64,000 nucleotides of DNA, from contig JASANG010002017.1 in the NCBI GenBank assembly GCA_030248215.1, forward strand, positions 1 to 64,000, given 5' to 3'. The position numbers and the translations under genes were made by a program. This document shows positions 22,345 to 42,258 of the stretch, in pieces. Source of the stretch: Enoplolaimus lenunculus (taxonomy: Eukaryota; Nematoda; Enoplea; Enoplida; Thoracostomopsidae). The number at the start of each line of letters is the position of its first letter. Position 1 is the stretch's first letter. The notes under the pieces were generated by a model, which searched no databases, was not told the DNA's origin, and saw only the letters and a program-made list of their open reading frames with translations.

Positions 22345-23135
22345 CAAATGCTTACACGAATGATGGGAAATTCTGGCTTGGATTCCGAAAATCGTTTGCT
22401 ACAATTCCAATCTCAGCCGAGTTTAGATTCAATTGTCGAAAATCGGGTATGTTAGAATAAGTGTCGCTAATTGTTATCATCGCTTCAATAAGCCGACGTC
22501 AACAACAAATCCACGTCTTATTGCAAAGCGGACCATAGGGAGCTAGCCAACTAATTATGTAGACAGTATATAATTTCTGTGTTAATCACTTCAAGCACAA
22601 TTAGTTAGTTCAGTGTAATACAACATTTGTCTGTGCTATTTGAGACACGATTGTATATATAAATATTATTCTTCGGACCTTTGGTATTTCGCAACAATTT
22701 GTGTTGTTCGATTCTGCTTGGTTATTTTACATTGCTAGGAGATTTGAAATATATTTGTAATGTTTATGCGTTACGTGCAAAGCTTTTCGCTAATAAAATA
22801 GGCTCAATGGTATAGAACATGGCAAGTTGTAGGGGAACTGTCAGGAAGATGAAGGCCAGTATGGAAGCATGTGGAGTGATGCCAAAACTAATCTTACAAA
22901 TTTTCAGTGCGCAACAACTTGCTAAACTTTCAAAAATTGCGCAACACGGATTTTGTTGCAGAATATAAGATAACACATCGAACTGTGCATGGATTGCTCT
23001 TTTTACATTTAATTACCAATGCTTGTAGTTTGTTACAGCATGTGATATGCTGATGCATACAGGGCAATAAGCGAACCTCATGCTGTTGCTGCACATCGGT
23101 AAAATGTTGATGCATATGCAGTGTCTTCATATGCA
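22345..23135. other. Sequence interrupting the tRNA-derived tandem
   Basis: No gene recognised. Its edges coincide with the loss and return of the 360-bp unit, so it may be an insertion. I could not find inverted ends or direct repeats that would classify it. Confidence 0.35.
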
Positions 23136-23190
23136 GTGTCAGTCTAGGTAGGAACCGGGACTTCAGACCTTTTACTGAGCAGCTGGAAAA

Positions 23191-23267
23191 GTGGGCTAGA
23201 GCGGGGATCGAACTCTCAGCCTATGGATCCTTAAGCGAGCACTGTACCACTGCGCCACGTAGCCCGC
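23191..23267 (-). repeat. tRNA-like segment, copy c
   Basis: Same layout as 22160-22236 with a few substitutions; A and B boxes are kept. Confidence 0.6.
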
Positions 23268-23551
23268 CTGTCCAACTGCATTTTTCGTCGACTATAATTA
23301 TCGACCGTATGCTGCCAGCTAGCATACTTACAGTGCACTGCACTATATTGCATGTGCACATAACGGACAAGCATGTCTCACATGCTTACATGCCCTTATT
23401 TTCAACAAGGTCGTCCCTTGACCGTCCATCCTATTTTCGACTGGATACCGTGTTTATAGCGCGGCAGTTTGCCATTGCGCTCACGGCGTAGCCCCCATGT
23501 TAGCCTAGGTAGGAACCGGGACATCAGACCTTTCAACGAAGCAGCTGGAAA

Positions 23552-23627
23552 AGCGGACTAGAGCGGGGATCGAACTCTCAGCCTATGGATTAAGCGAGCA
23601 CTCTACCACTGCGCTACGCGGCCCGCC
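23552..23627 (-). repeat. tRNA-like segment, copy d
   Basis: Same layout as copies b and c, with changes in the acceptor part and a short deletion in the middle. It ends about 370 bp before the ABCE1 start codon, so it borders that gene's promoter. Confidence 0.55.
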
Positions 23628-23640
23628 TGTCCAACTACGA

Positions 23641-23997
23641 TTTTCGTCGACTCTAATTGTCGACGTTGCTGCGTGCTTGGCTGCTATATTGCGCCAACGG
23701 ACAAGCCCATGCGCATGCAGCAGCAATAAAAACTTGGAAGAAACAAATTGCTTGTATATAATGTTTCGGTGATTAAATTGGTTTCAAATTTCGGTTCCTA
23801 TTCCGGTTCTTGCACAAAATTCGATTCCTGTTTTTGTTCCTGTAAAACTTGGTTATTGTTCAATCCCTGCCGTTTAATATTAGATTTGAGTTAATTATTC
23901 GGCTCCGGCATGTTTCGGCTTGCGGTCGCTCCTTGAACGGAGTATGATATAATTCACAGAAGTTAATTTCGTGTTTCCATTAATCTATTGATTCTAG
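23641..23997 (+). promoter_or_regulatory. ABCE1 upstream region with acceptor-like site at the ATG
   Basis: About 360 bp separate the tRNA-like repeat from the ABCE1 start. The last bases before the ATG are CATTAATCTATTGATTCTAG, a pyrimidine-rich tract ending in AG directly against the ATG. This looks like a 3' splice site. Either an upstream non-coding exon or spliced-leader trans-splicing would explain it. No TATA box is evident. Confidence 0.45.
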
Positions 23998-31655
<7,658 letters not shown>

Positions 31656-31819
31656 TAATATTCTTTAAAGGAACATAGATTATTTTTAATGAACTTGTTG
31701 CAAACATGTCGGTCTGAATTCGCGTCGGATTAATTTTTCGCCCTTATTTTCGTTGTGCGCTCTATTTATCACTAAAGCTACGTTATAGTGTGATAGTCTG
31801 GATTCATTGCAAATCTAGC

Positions 31820-31825
31820 AATAAA
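31820..31825 (+). terminator. Likely ABCE1 polyadenylation signal
   Basis: AATAAA about 165 nt after the stop codon, the first perfect hexamer downstream. It is followed by a T-rich stretch. Confidence 0.5.
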
Positions 31826-31845
31826 TTGCTGTAGTATTTGCAACT

Positions 31846-32716
31846 TGCACGGAATTAGTGATTTTCTTGGTCAACTAAAAGACAGAATATGCCCGATACA
31901 AAAATAGTCCTAATGGTGTTAGGTTTAGTAATATTTAGCATTGTCGAACTTTACGTTGTTTTTCTTGTTTTATTTGCGGTTTTGGCTTTGTTTGTTGTCA
32001 TTTTGTGACGTTTACAAAGTTTATAAAAAATTCGAGTTGTGTTATATACATGAGCCGCTAGCGACGCTGTATTCGATATTTTTATTACCAGGCTTTCCGT
32101 TGTTTATACTTGGCTGCTGTTTTTGTACGGTTAATTTATTGTAAAATTTTCTGCTACAAAGGCTAAAAAATTTTGACAACACTACAGATTATGGTTAAAA
32201 CCAGCAAATTGAGCATTTGTTTTTATTTACTAATACGATGGAACTTCGGCTGCGATATTTTCCGCATTCGGTTGCATCGTGCTGAAGCAGCCCACGCCTT
32301 GTTCTGTCGCGGAATGCAGTAGCATGTTTAAACACCTTGTCAACCTATTGCTTTCAAAGTTTTCGTTGTCGGTCTTTCACCAAATATTTTTTGACAGCAC
32401 TCTACATACTGTTGTTCAAACCAGCATATTCAACACAATTTTAAGAACAAATTTGTTCAGCTCCAGCTTTAAAACCTCCGATTGCACCGAAACTGCATTA
32501 ATATAATATTTCAAAGGTTTTTGAATAACCCGAAATTTTGTGTACTTTATCATATGAATCAAGTTTCCATTAACAATCCTTTGATGAATCATGAAAATCA
32601 AAAACTGATTTTTAAGTTATAATGAAAATGGCCGTTTCTAAATTTGCTGTTTATTGCAAATAGGTTTTTGCCAGCGTGTTTTTATGACAAATTGAACGGA
32701 GGTTCTACCTAGACGT
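31846..32716. other. Intergenic after ABCE1
   Basis: No gene supported. A hydrophobic frame at 31941-32144 has no ATG context or splice partner that I trust. Confidence 0.4.
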
Positions 32717-32989
32717 CAGGGTGCTACCGGAATTACAGTTTACCGGAACCAGAACCAAAATTTAAAAAATTACACCGGAACCGGAAAGTTAAAAATATAC
32801 ATGCCACAGAAAAATTCATTTTAACTTTTTTGCTGTGTTATTGGTAAAATAACCTTATAATTGAAGATAGTTATTCGCTTATTTATTTCAGATTTTCATT
32901 ATCCACAGAAGCGAAAGCTTCCATCCATGGTTTATTTTCAGTGAGTATTTTTACACCCGAAAACCTTTTAATACTGAATCTGATTTCTT

Positions 32990-33560
32990 GTAACCCTAAT
33001 AATCAGTGAAATAATATAAAAAGTCCTAATTTTAGCTTAACTAAATAAGCTAATATGCAAATTAGCTATTAACTAACTATTTAATTATTGGTCTTGAAGG
33101 TGTATAAACAATTTATTCCGATTGATCGCACCCAAACACCCTTCAGTAATCGTAATAATCAGTGAAATAATTTAAAGTCTTAACTTAGGCTTATCATTTA
33201 AGCTAATATGCAAATTAGCTATTAGCTAACTATTCAATTATCAGTTTTGGAGGTTTGTAAACAATTTATTCAAATTCCTCGCTTCTAAAAACCCTTTAGT
33301 CCAAAAATCATATTGCCTTTAACCTTAATAATCAGTGAAATATTGTAAAAGTCCTAATTTAGGCTTATAAACTATGCTAACATGCAAATTATCTATCAGG
33401 TAACTACTCATTTATCGGTTTAGGAGGTTTATAAACATTTTATTCTAATTTCTTGTACCCAGAAACCCTTTGGTGCTAAAATTAGATTGCTTGTAACTCT
33501 AATAATTAGTGATATGCAGCAAAAAGTCCTAATCTAAATCTTAATTATACAAATTAGCCT
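32990..33560 (+). repeat. Four degenerate tandem units of about 150-180 bp
   Basis: The phrase TAATAATCAGTGAAATA recurs at about 32996, 33149 and 33328, with a weaker form near 33499. Each is followed by GTCCTAA, AAGCTAATATGCAAATTAGC and a TTTATAAACA-like block. Array inside the hAT-like element. Confidence 0.75.
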
Positions 33561-33692
33561 GTAGCTAATAAACAGCGTAAAGTTTTAAAACCCCAATGCG
33601 AGGTTAACACCACAGGATAAAATGCTTTCGAACAAAAAAAGTTTATCAAAATCGGCTCAGTGTTTCTTGAGATTCTTTTCGGACTTATGGAC

Positions 33693-33720
33693 GGACGGAC
33701 AGGCGGACATCCACCTTTCG
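33693..33720 (+). repeat. GGAC-repeat tract
   Basis: TGGACGGACGGACAGGCGGAC follows a CTTGAGATTCTTTTCGGA block. This combination is common near the ends of various invertebrate repeats; the source family is not identified. Confidence 0.5.
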
Positions 33721-34013
33721 TCCCCCGAGCACAAAATTAATGGGCCAATTTGGGCAATGTTACTTTAAGGGGCGTAACAGTAGATTATACGTATTCCTAA
33801 GTCTAAAGCCTAAGCGTTGCAAAAATGTGTGCCTAAGCCTAAGAAATGTGATCTAGAATTTAAACCTACTGTTTGTGGACCCACAGGGAACCTGGACGCC
33901 CCTTAAAGTACAATGTGCCTGAAATATAATACCGGAATTTAGGATTCCACTAAAAATTTACCGAAACCGGAAGGTGAAAAAAGTGCCAGAATCGGAGTTC
34001 CGGCTGCACCCTG

Positions 34014-36698
34014 CTGAATGTGATTTTGATTTAGTCGCAGGTGAATCCATGCTATTTTAGTTTGAAATATCGAACTGCGTTCTCAATTGTGTGAGATATT
34101 AAGTTTTGTTAATTATCCAACCGGAAAATTCTGGATTGACTACTATGCGCACAACTAATATGCGTTTATAAACAATTATGGTCTCTTAATTTAATCAGGC
34201 TTTATTTCAAAACATTTAACTTCAATTTTATATCAAAATAATTACAATCACGCAAATATAATCATCTTTGAAAAGATGATATAACTAGCTTCGATATAAG
34301 TACAAATTCAAAAAATGTATTGACAATCTACCACCACAGTTGTGATACAATAAGCTAATTTTGTCAGCCCCTGCTGATATAATTGAAACCTTTCTCTGCC
34401 ACCCAAAGAACAAGAATAGCGGACTGAAATTTAATTATAAAATTTTGTGCAATTTGTCAACCTAATCTGGTTTGTCTGATGTCTTTTAGCCATTTTTATA
34501 TGAAATTTATATTGTATCGGTTCGTTATCGCTTAATATATTTATTGTAATAAAGCCAAGCATATTATGTCTCCATGAGTATTTTAACTGAATTGCTTTGT
34601 GTTGCATAATGAAAGTTTGTATACAACTTGTTTCAGTTTTTGTTTTTGCTACATTTAGAAGTTTCAAACAAACGTGCATCCTGCTGTTTTTTGCGCAGCC
34701 ACCCGCCCCATTTTTTGGTGAAGCTGTAACCAGTGCCTATAAGGTTGGGACCCGGCACCTATGTCACACGCTATTCCAATCTTATGGTAGTGCGTGGTAG
34801 TTCCGTGCCTTGGTCTGGAGTGCACTTGCATTCATAATCCATGCCCGTCATCACCGGACCCAATAGGCGCACATGTTCTAACCGCCTGGGGAAAACTAAA
34901 TTTTTAGTAAAAATGTTTGGTCAAAAAGGAGAAAAATTGGCCCGCACCGTCAATTTTTAGGACTGTAGCATCTTTTCTTTTCAACGACACAATCGAAAAA
35001 ATACAAAAGGGCCCAGACAGAAAACAAGAAAAATTACAAGACGGACGTGCGCGCTCTAAAGTCCGGACGATAATAAAATTCCTAACCCAAGTCCACCTAT
35101 TCCGAATTTAAGGCTTCTTAGGCAAAATCAACAAAAACAAGCTCCGACCAGAGGATAATACCTAGAAGCGTCAAAACTCACAAAACAATAACGATTGCGG
35201 GGAAATTAGCAATCTCGGTTTCATGTTGCAACAAACTAAAGAAACTCCCAAAATATTTTGGGTCTAACACGCGCCTTCGTTGAACACCCGTTTTAGTCAG
35301 AATTTTGACAAACCATACAACAAACATAATATGGTGAATCGTTGAAAATTTTTCAGTCGGATTCTCAGGTACCGGTAACTATTCTCCCATCGGTACCCGA
35401 GAGTACATGGAGCGAAACAATGACATGAAATTTACTGTGGCCGGCTTCTTTTCTCGAAGGTGGCCACGATTTTAGCGGCCAAATCCTTTGGCTTACAAAA
35501 CGAAAACCAAAACTTATAAAACATATCCAACAATCAGTAAAACTGGTCACAGTACCAAGACCGACAAACTACTGACGAAAGCCGGATGGCTAAAACGAAT
35601 TTGCATATTCGGAAGCTTATTTTCATAAATTTCCGGAAAATTTATAAAATTTTACAAGTTTTATGAAACAGTTGCGAAGTGCGTACGCACCGCAAAAGTG
35701 AGCAAAAAACAATAGCAGCAAAACAAAACAACAACAACAACAACAACATCAACATCTGCAAAACTCAACCTGAAATCAAGAAACCAAAAGAGGAGCGTAA
35801 AATATGCGAACGCCGAACTTGAGCTTAAGTGAGCGTAGGTAACATCGCAGTGGGTTATTGATATATACGCTCTCGCAAGCTGCCCATACTCTCGATTAAA
35901 ATGCGTTATCCGCTTATTTGCGCGCCCGAAATTCGCCTGACCCCGGGCCACTAGCTAGCGCCCATGGTAGTAGACGTTCCCACCGCGCTAAAGCTTAGAA
36001 ATTTTTGGATCCGCCACTGGCTGGCCACGAACTAGTGCGTTTGTGTTTGGTTAAGTCCTGAAACAAGATTTGTAAGTTCATCGCGACATTAATTTAATAA
36101 CTAGCTGAGTTTTAAACCTAACGCGATGCAGCTACTGAAAATTTTGCCTCCAACAAAAATAACAAAATTAAAAAATAGATATATAGTATATGCATTAATC
36201 ATACGACATATAGCAAGTCAGGATAACAAGCGGCAAAAACTTATGGTACCTCCTAATCGAACAGGTATTAAAAGTTCAAACAAATCAGCGCTCCTGACAT
36301 TTACGCCAAACTCATTCCAGATGGAAGGCGTAGCAACCTATTTCACAAAGTTTTCCGCGTATTAAGCAAGTTATTTGCTTAAATTAATGTATATTTATAA
36401 ATGTTTTCAGTTTTTTTGTTCTTTACTCCTCGGAAAAAACGGCTTTTCAGTTGCTTTTGTCGGTGTACAACCCTATTCTCAAATGTACGTGGCACCTGTT
36501 AGAATCTTAATTGGTTAAAGGATTTGTATTTTATATAGCCTGCAACTATGCGTATATTCAGATGCGCTATTGCATCATTCAGAATGTTTGAAAGCCTATT
36601 AGTACTGGCTATAGGTACTGCACACAGTTGAGAATATCGCTCCAAACTTGTTGGTTTGAAGCAAACTTTACGGCAAAAAACCAATGTTTTAGATACTA
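34014..36698. other. Intergenic; A-rich, possibly transposon-derived from about 34900
   Basis: No gene recognised. From about 34910 to 35800 the + strand is A-rich and moderately GC, unlike its surroundings. It ends at a hAT-type terminus at 36008-36021 (GGATCCGCCACTG), so some of this may be the interior of such an element. I could not find the left end. A short CAA run lies at about 35728-35750. Confidence 0.4.
36008..36021 (-). repeat. Single hAT-type terminus
   Basis: GGATCCGCCACTG is the terminal word of the elements at 11850-12276 and 21500-21704. The matching left end is not found. Confidence 0.5.
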
Positions 36699-36898
36699 CG
36701 CTGCAAAAAATGGTGAGTCAAATTGACTCTTTCAGAAATTGGCTTTTCCTGACTACACATACTGAGTCAAAATTCGACTCCGCCTGAGTCAAGTTTGACT
36801 CAATTTGTCTCGGGCGGAGTCGAATTTTGACTCAGTTTGTGTAGTCAGGAAAAACCTATTCCGGAGAGAGTCAATTTGACTCACCATTTTTTGCAGTG
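36699..36898. mobile_element. Foldback MITE, 200 bp, TA target
   Basis: Almost the whole element is one inverted repeat. The arms start CRCTGCAAAAAATGGTGAG and carry several GAGTCAAATTGACTC-like words. TA flanks both ends (36697-36698 and 36899-36900), as expected for Tc1/mariner-type transposition. With arms of about 95 bp the transcript would fold into a near-perfect hairpin. Confidence 0.9.
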
Positions 36899-36900
36899 TA

Positions 36901-37303
36901 TTTCAACTGCTGCCCAGTAAAGTCTGCTATTCTTGGTTTTGTGGAGTCAAACTTTGAGGAAACAATCTTTCAGAAAAACACATTATAATCTAAACTTTAT
37001 ATGTATAATAATTAATTATTAATTGCGCACAGTTTTGGGGCAAACGAAGCAGGGTGAACAATGTGGTCATGAAAGAAATTGATAAAGTCATAAAATTTTC
37101 GCACCTACTTTAGCAGCAAGTGCAACAACAGCAACACCAGCAGTAACAGCATCACCAACAACAACACCTGAAACAACAACAGCAAAAATAATAATAATTC
37201 TAATAATAATAACAATAATAATAATGATAAACAACCGATAAATATAACCGAAACCACTATAGTTATACAGTTACTTCCTAGATGACAATCTTCTAAACAT
37301 ACA
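36901..37303. other. Intergenic with compound microsatellite
   Basis: 37126-37165 is rich in CAA, CAG and ACA triplets and 37180-37232 is an ATA/AAT run. A pyrimidine tract ending TACTTCCTAG at 37281, 22 nt before the next ATG, could be an acceptor. Confidence 0.5.
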
Positions 37304-38229
37304 ATGCTAGCGCTTGGTTGCCATTGGCGAAACGAACGCGTACGAGATCACCAAAATACGAATCTCCAACGAAAACAAACACAACGGAGCGATATGTATT
37401 GTTCACAGTGTAAACGCGTTGTTACCACACACCGAACAAATCCTACTGAAGAGACACCAAAATCACAACAACCAATGCCGTATATCTGCCGTTCGAAAGG
37501 ATGCAAGAATTATCGACCGCATTCACCACAAAATTCTGTGCAGGCAGTAAATCGAAATATTGAGCTACGATCGGAAGACATCAAAGACGATACTACAAAC
37601 GACAGTGCCGCTGTGAGTTTAGGTGAGATTGTTACGACCGGGGTACGTATAATTTATAATTTTTGACCAAATAAAGATGTATCAGCTTTTTGATGACAGG
37701 CGGATTGAACATTTGAATTCAGAAATGAAAGCATCATTTGATTTTAACTGTTTCAGCCTCGCACCGGCGACGTTCAATCTCGGCTAGCAACTTATTACAC
37801 GAAAGCGACAACGAATTTGTGTTACAACATTTGTTGGAAGATCAAAAGACAGATACCAATTGGATTGACCCATCACCGACAGCACCAACAGGAAGAGGAC
37901 ACTGTTCTCGAAGTAGAAGTAACGAAACCAAACGGCCGGCAAAAATATCAACAAGACTCGATGCTACAAGAAACACAATATCCAGTTCAAAATCAGCTCT
38001 AAAAACAAGAACCGGAGCAAGTAGTAACAAGAAAAAGACAAATACACGATCAAAAAGTTTAAGTAATTCATCGAAAACTCATAAATTAAGCAGCGACTCA
38101 TTGTCAACTGATGATTTCGCCGCAGTGTATCAGGGCACTGTTCGGTATGAAATTACTTGCGGCATAGGGTATACGGTTAATATGCTAACCGCGCCTGGGT
38201 TTAGACAAGCGCCCGAATCTAGCATGTAA
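37304..38229 (+). CDS. Unrecognised protein, two-exon model
   Basis: Exon 1 is 37304-37622 and exon 2 is 37757-38229. The 134-nt intron starts GTGAGA and ends TTTCAG, and the joint (phase 1) keeps the longer frames open across both exons. The product is 263 aa. Residues 33-36 form a CxxC pair and residues 62-67 a CxxxxC pair, a possible small zinc site. Residues 108-210 are rich in Ser, Thr, Lys and Arg, with nuclear-signal-like clusters (SSNKKKTNTRSK). The tail (about 222-263) is more ordered, with DDFAAVYQGTVRYEI. An in-frame stop lies shortly upstream of the ATG. I recognise no family. Overlapping frames exist in exon 2, but only this one joins cleanly. A chance ORF or a missing upstream exon cannot be excluded. 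Confidence 0.45.
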
Positions 38230-38349
38230 GAATTTAAATTTCTCACCCGTCTTGGGCAAAAGGTTTTTAGTTACAAGTTAATGATAAGTTTCACTTGCTG
38301 TCAATAATCCTTTCTTGCATAAACTATAATGAGCAATTTTATTGCAAAC

Positions 38350-38580
38350 TGTGTACTTAAAATATGTATATTACACAACGCCCACTGTTTAATAATACTG
38401 TTGTACAAAATCTTCACAAGACATGAGAGCACCATCAGGATCGAGCGTCAAGCTCTTTATAGTCACGCATAGCATAGGTAAACGTCCATCATCTGAGACC
38501 ATTGGGGCTTGAATCATAGCTTGAAATTTAGACCTCAAGTGAAGTAGAAAAATATAATATAACCGCAAGAGTTAACAAAA
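38350..38580 (+). repeat. Diverged copy of the TTAA MITE with tRNA-like part
   Basis: Shares AAGACATGAGAGC, GGATCGAGCGTCAAGCTC and the remnant of the A-box region with 42100-42200. The TTAA ends are not recognisable. Old copy. Confidence 0.5.
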
Positions 38581-41319
38581 ATCGTGCTGCAAAAATGTAT
38601 AAAAGTATCGATATTTTTGCTAAAGGATAATTTACACACGAAAATTAAACGAACCTATTTTACCTTATAATTTTGCAATTTGCAAAAATTTTCTAATCGG
38701 GGCACGTGATTTTACGTTGACAGCAACGACTCGATTTATATTGTAACGTTTCAGAGTGTTCTTGGCTTCCTCGGGTAGTATGCGTTCATGCCTACGCGTC
38801 GCAAAACTAACTGTGCCCCTGGAAGAATTTGTCTAAAAAGGCAATCTAGCGGTAGGAAGCAAATACTTGCAATAAATTCATTGAAACATTTCACTTCAAC
38901 TGTTCGGTTTTAGGCTGCAACATTTAAATACATAGTTGTGTAGCATTTTTTGGCAAATGTTTCATTTTTGCATGCAGGTCAGCAGCCAAAGGAAACCAGG
39001 GGAGGCATAGGCCGCCTACGTTTTTGTCCACTAGAAAAGTTTCAGCCTCGCTTGTATTAAATCATCTGACAATCTTGTATACCCCTTCTAAATTTTTAAC
39101 CCAATCGCAGCAAGATGAGTTAGCTATGGACCTGTTTTGATTACATTCATATGTCATAAATTCTATTGGTACCTGGTCTACCGTTGTTGAATATGTTTTA
39201 GATCGTAATCTACACCCAAGAGCGAGCCCATTTTTTTGAAAAGGGGACTACGTTCTATTAAAATTTCGGCTCATGTTTATTTTGAGGGGGGAACCATTTT
39301 CCATGGGACATAATAGAGAGTATACCTTAAACTTTAGACGTATTTTTGAGTAGGTTTAGGATCCGGAAGGTGTTTACTGTTACACCCCTCACAGTAACAT
39401 TTTCCAAAATTTCGATGGGATTTTTGTGTTTGTAAACAACGAAGTGCATGGTTCTACACCATCCCCCACCCCTCTGGCTGGGGCCTATGTCCTGGTCTGG
39501 ACCGTAAAAACATTCGATTAAGTACAGCCGTCTAAAGACCTTATGGTTTTGCTACAAAAGCACGGAAACAACGCGACAATTTTTTCATAGTCCCAAGAGT
39601 TTCAAAAGATGATGTTTAGTTTCGTGACTAGGTCATAGGATGGGCAATCTTATTTGTATCTTTTTAGGTTTTGTATAATACGTATCAAATATGAAACAAT
39701 ATCTAGTGGCTTCGATGTAGTTTTGCTCACTATTACAGCTCATAAATGATTGGCTCCAAATAGGTAACATAATTTAAACGTAAATCCACTATTTTTAATG
39801 TTTTGTTCATAAATGTCAAAATATTTGAAAAAAATTGATAGTAATTTCAGAAAATACGATATTAATATACTTTACAATAATCCACCGAGTTGTATTTTTA
39901 CTTAATATTTATACTGAAGGATTTTGTTGATCTGTCGCAATTTGCTTGTTTTTATATCTGCATAGTGTTATCTATCAAACGCTTAATATTCGTATAAATG
40001 CTTAATATCTGTTTAGAAATAATGTCAAAAATATATAAACGCTTAAACACTTTTCGTGTCTCAAATTTCCCGTTTCAAAATGATTTTTTGGCAGCAAACT
40101 CTATTAAAAATGAAACGTTGGTGTAGCAAAACGCTATTTTGATACGATTCTTTAGTTGCAGTATTTACCGTACCACTAAGCGCACAAACCTTTTAGCAAA
40201 TTAATTGCAAAACATTGCACGAAGTTAAGGAATTGAGAAAAAATCGGCAAATGTTTTGTCGTCCGGATTTGCTTCTCTTATTAGGAGAGTTGTGGGAAAT
40301 TGAATTTTTATCCATTACTGATCCATAATGTTTATCTATAAGTTTTTCACGTTTCAGTGCTGAATATTGCTTGTAAAACCGTAAAAGTTAACACGTTCTT
40401 TCGCTGGCTACCCACTAGAGTAATTCCTTAAGTTGCCGACTTAAGTAAATACTTAATAAGTTTTTGGATAAAAACAAAGAAATGTTAGTTTTGTACTTGT
40501 GCGACAAGAACGAGCGTATCCTATTATTTTACATTAAACATGATTGACCAAGGATAACAATCTAGAAGCATTAGCCTGCACCAGGCCTAAAACTTTCGGT
40601 TGCTTAAAAGTATTTACTTAACTTTAAGTACGCTTTTAGAAACATAAAATTGGTTAAGTAATTGTTCAGCAAATACTTGGGTGTATATATGTATCCCACC
40701 TCGGGGATGATTCGAGGAAAATATTTTGATAACATGTCTTAAAAGTAGAAAAACTATTTTGCGCCTTTGGTGCAATTATTAAGTTCCACGTATTAAAATA
40801 TACATCATAACGTTACTTCGAACTCTTTAAGAAGAAAACTTAGAAGCACTGCGACAAATTCTGTATAAGATACAGATATTTTGATTCATTCCGTATCATA
40901 GTTTAAGAAAATGTATACCACAACCGGGACGACCTGGATTTGCCTCTGATTCAAAATATTGGGTTCTAGCTAAAACAAAGCTTGCTGCTATTAATCAAAA
41001 TAACTATGCTTATTGTTGTAATATTATGGTGTTTTACTAGTAACCCTTCGTCGTATGCAACAAATCACGCCATTTACAAGGGAACATATAGGCAGCAATT
41101 GCTCGACTTTTATCCAATAACTGGTAACCTGAAAGCCAGTTTCTGGCAAAAGTTTAGTATATTAGGAAATAAGTTTATTACTTTTAGTAAAATCACATAA
41201 AAATGGAACCATAAATAACAATCATAAATTGAAATTGGAGTACATCTTGCGTATTGTGCCTTTAAGAAAAGATATGTAAAAAATTTCTCGACAAAATTTT
41301 TCTAAAGATAATATGTGTA
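38581..41319. other. Intergenic, nothing recognised
   Basis: 2.7 kb with no supportable exon, RNA gene or clear repeat by eye. Confidence 0.35.
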
Positions 41320-41801
41320 CTGTAGTGACCCGTATAAGAGGGGGTCTCCATTTTGAGTCCCAAGCAATAGGTGTCTGTATCCATAATAAGAGTCAGTAAG
41401 CGGATAGAGTCCGTGAACCCTTAGAGTCGATAAATGTCAATTGTACCTATAATTGTAGTGCATGACTCTAAACCCTATAATTAGAGTGCATAAATGGCAA
41501 TTGTCCCTAATTGTAGTGCAAAAATGACTCTAGGCCCAAATAAAGTTGTGTTCAAAAGTTTAAAGCATACTTAAGTTTTGAAAGTACATTCATAAATATG
41601 ACCTAGCATTATCGCTCAAGCATATGATACAAGAGAAATAAGTGTTTAATTCAACGGAGAATGGCAATACCGGATATATCATTACTGAAGGGCGGGGGAG
41701 GACAGGTTACAAATAAATACAATCCGTAACCGAATAACAAGGGGAACCCTATGGAGCGGCTAAATAAATACCAGTACCCCTTCTCACTCGGCTCATTACA
41801 G
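41320..41801. mobile_element. TA-flanked MITE, CTGTAGTGACCC family
   Basis: The left end is CTGTAGTGACCCGTATAAG and the right end the diverged inverse (CTCATTACAG). TA flanks both sides (41318-41319 and 41802-41803). The interior matches 45754-46655 outside its insertion (GTATCCATAATAA, AGCGGATAGAGT, AATACCGGATATATCA). Confidence 0.8.
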
Positions 41802-41985
41802 TAGCCTTCAACATATTACTTTTCCCAGGACATTTGTCTAATATATTTTATTAATAAAGTATTTTCAAAGGTATCAGGTATGCATTTTTCAGGTTAAAAT
41901 TTTTTTGAATATTTACGGCGCTAATATTTTTTAAATATAACAATTTATGGTGAGTAACGGCGGTCCATGAGGTCACTAATTTTGC

Positions 41986-42258
41986 TTAACCCCTTCTCAC
42001 ATAGAGTTGACTATGGGCAACTAAGCGCAGTGTACATTCGTTAAATAATATATATCGCGCACGGTTTAACAATTGCAACACGTATACATAGTACTAAATT
42101 ACCACAAAACGTGAGAGCCTCCTCGGGCTCGAGCGTCAAGCTCCTATAGCTGAGTGGTGATGGTAAACGCCTCCCACTCCAGTCACTGGAGTTCGTAACC
42201 TAACATAAAAGTAGGTCTCAGATGAAATAGAAAATATTTAAGTGATAAAGAGTTACAT
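41986..42258 (+). mobile_element. TTAA-flanked MITE with tRNA-like interior
   Basis: Begins TTAACCCCTTCTCACATAG. The interior has TAGCTGAGTGG (A box) and GGAGTTCGTAACC (altered B box). The right end is decayed. TTAA plus CCC/GGG ends is the signature of piggyBac-type transposition. Same family as the array at 53749-55790. Confidence 0.7.

Larger units (their letters stand above)
21845..23640. repeat. tRNA-derived repeat in two tandem pairs, unit about 360 bp
   Basis: The block CGCCACGTAGCCCGCC recurs at about 21862, 22223, 23251 and, altered, 23612. Within each pair the spacing is about 360 bp. Between the tRNA-like parts lies a shared body (CTATATTGCATGTGCACATA, GGACAAGCATG, TTTTCGACTGGATACCG). 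The two pairs are separated by about 800 bp of unrelated sequence at 22345-23135. A weak fragment of the body is also seen at 49240-49345. Confidence 0.75.
32717..34013. mobile_element. hAT-like element without transposase, 1.3 kb
   Basis: Ends are CAGGGTGCTACCGGAA and the inverse of CAGGGTGCAGCCGGAA. The 8-bp flanks are CTAGACGT and CTGAATGT, matching at 5 of 8 positions, compatible with an old hAT duplication. ACCGGAA words cluster near both ends. The interior is a degenerate tandem array plus a GGACGGACGGACAG tract. Confidence 0.65.

Noticed and set aside
22160-23627. Genuine tRNA genes
   Set aside because: A and B boxes and paired ends are present, but the anticodon arm is irregular and the copies come with a shared 360-bp body, as in a SINE.
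37817-38002. Alternative frame in exon 2 of the unrecognised gene
   Set aside because: It is shorter, ends at a stop half way and needs a worse splice joint than the frame called.
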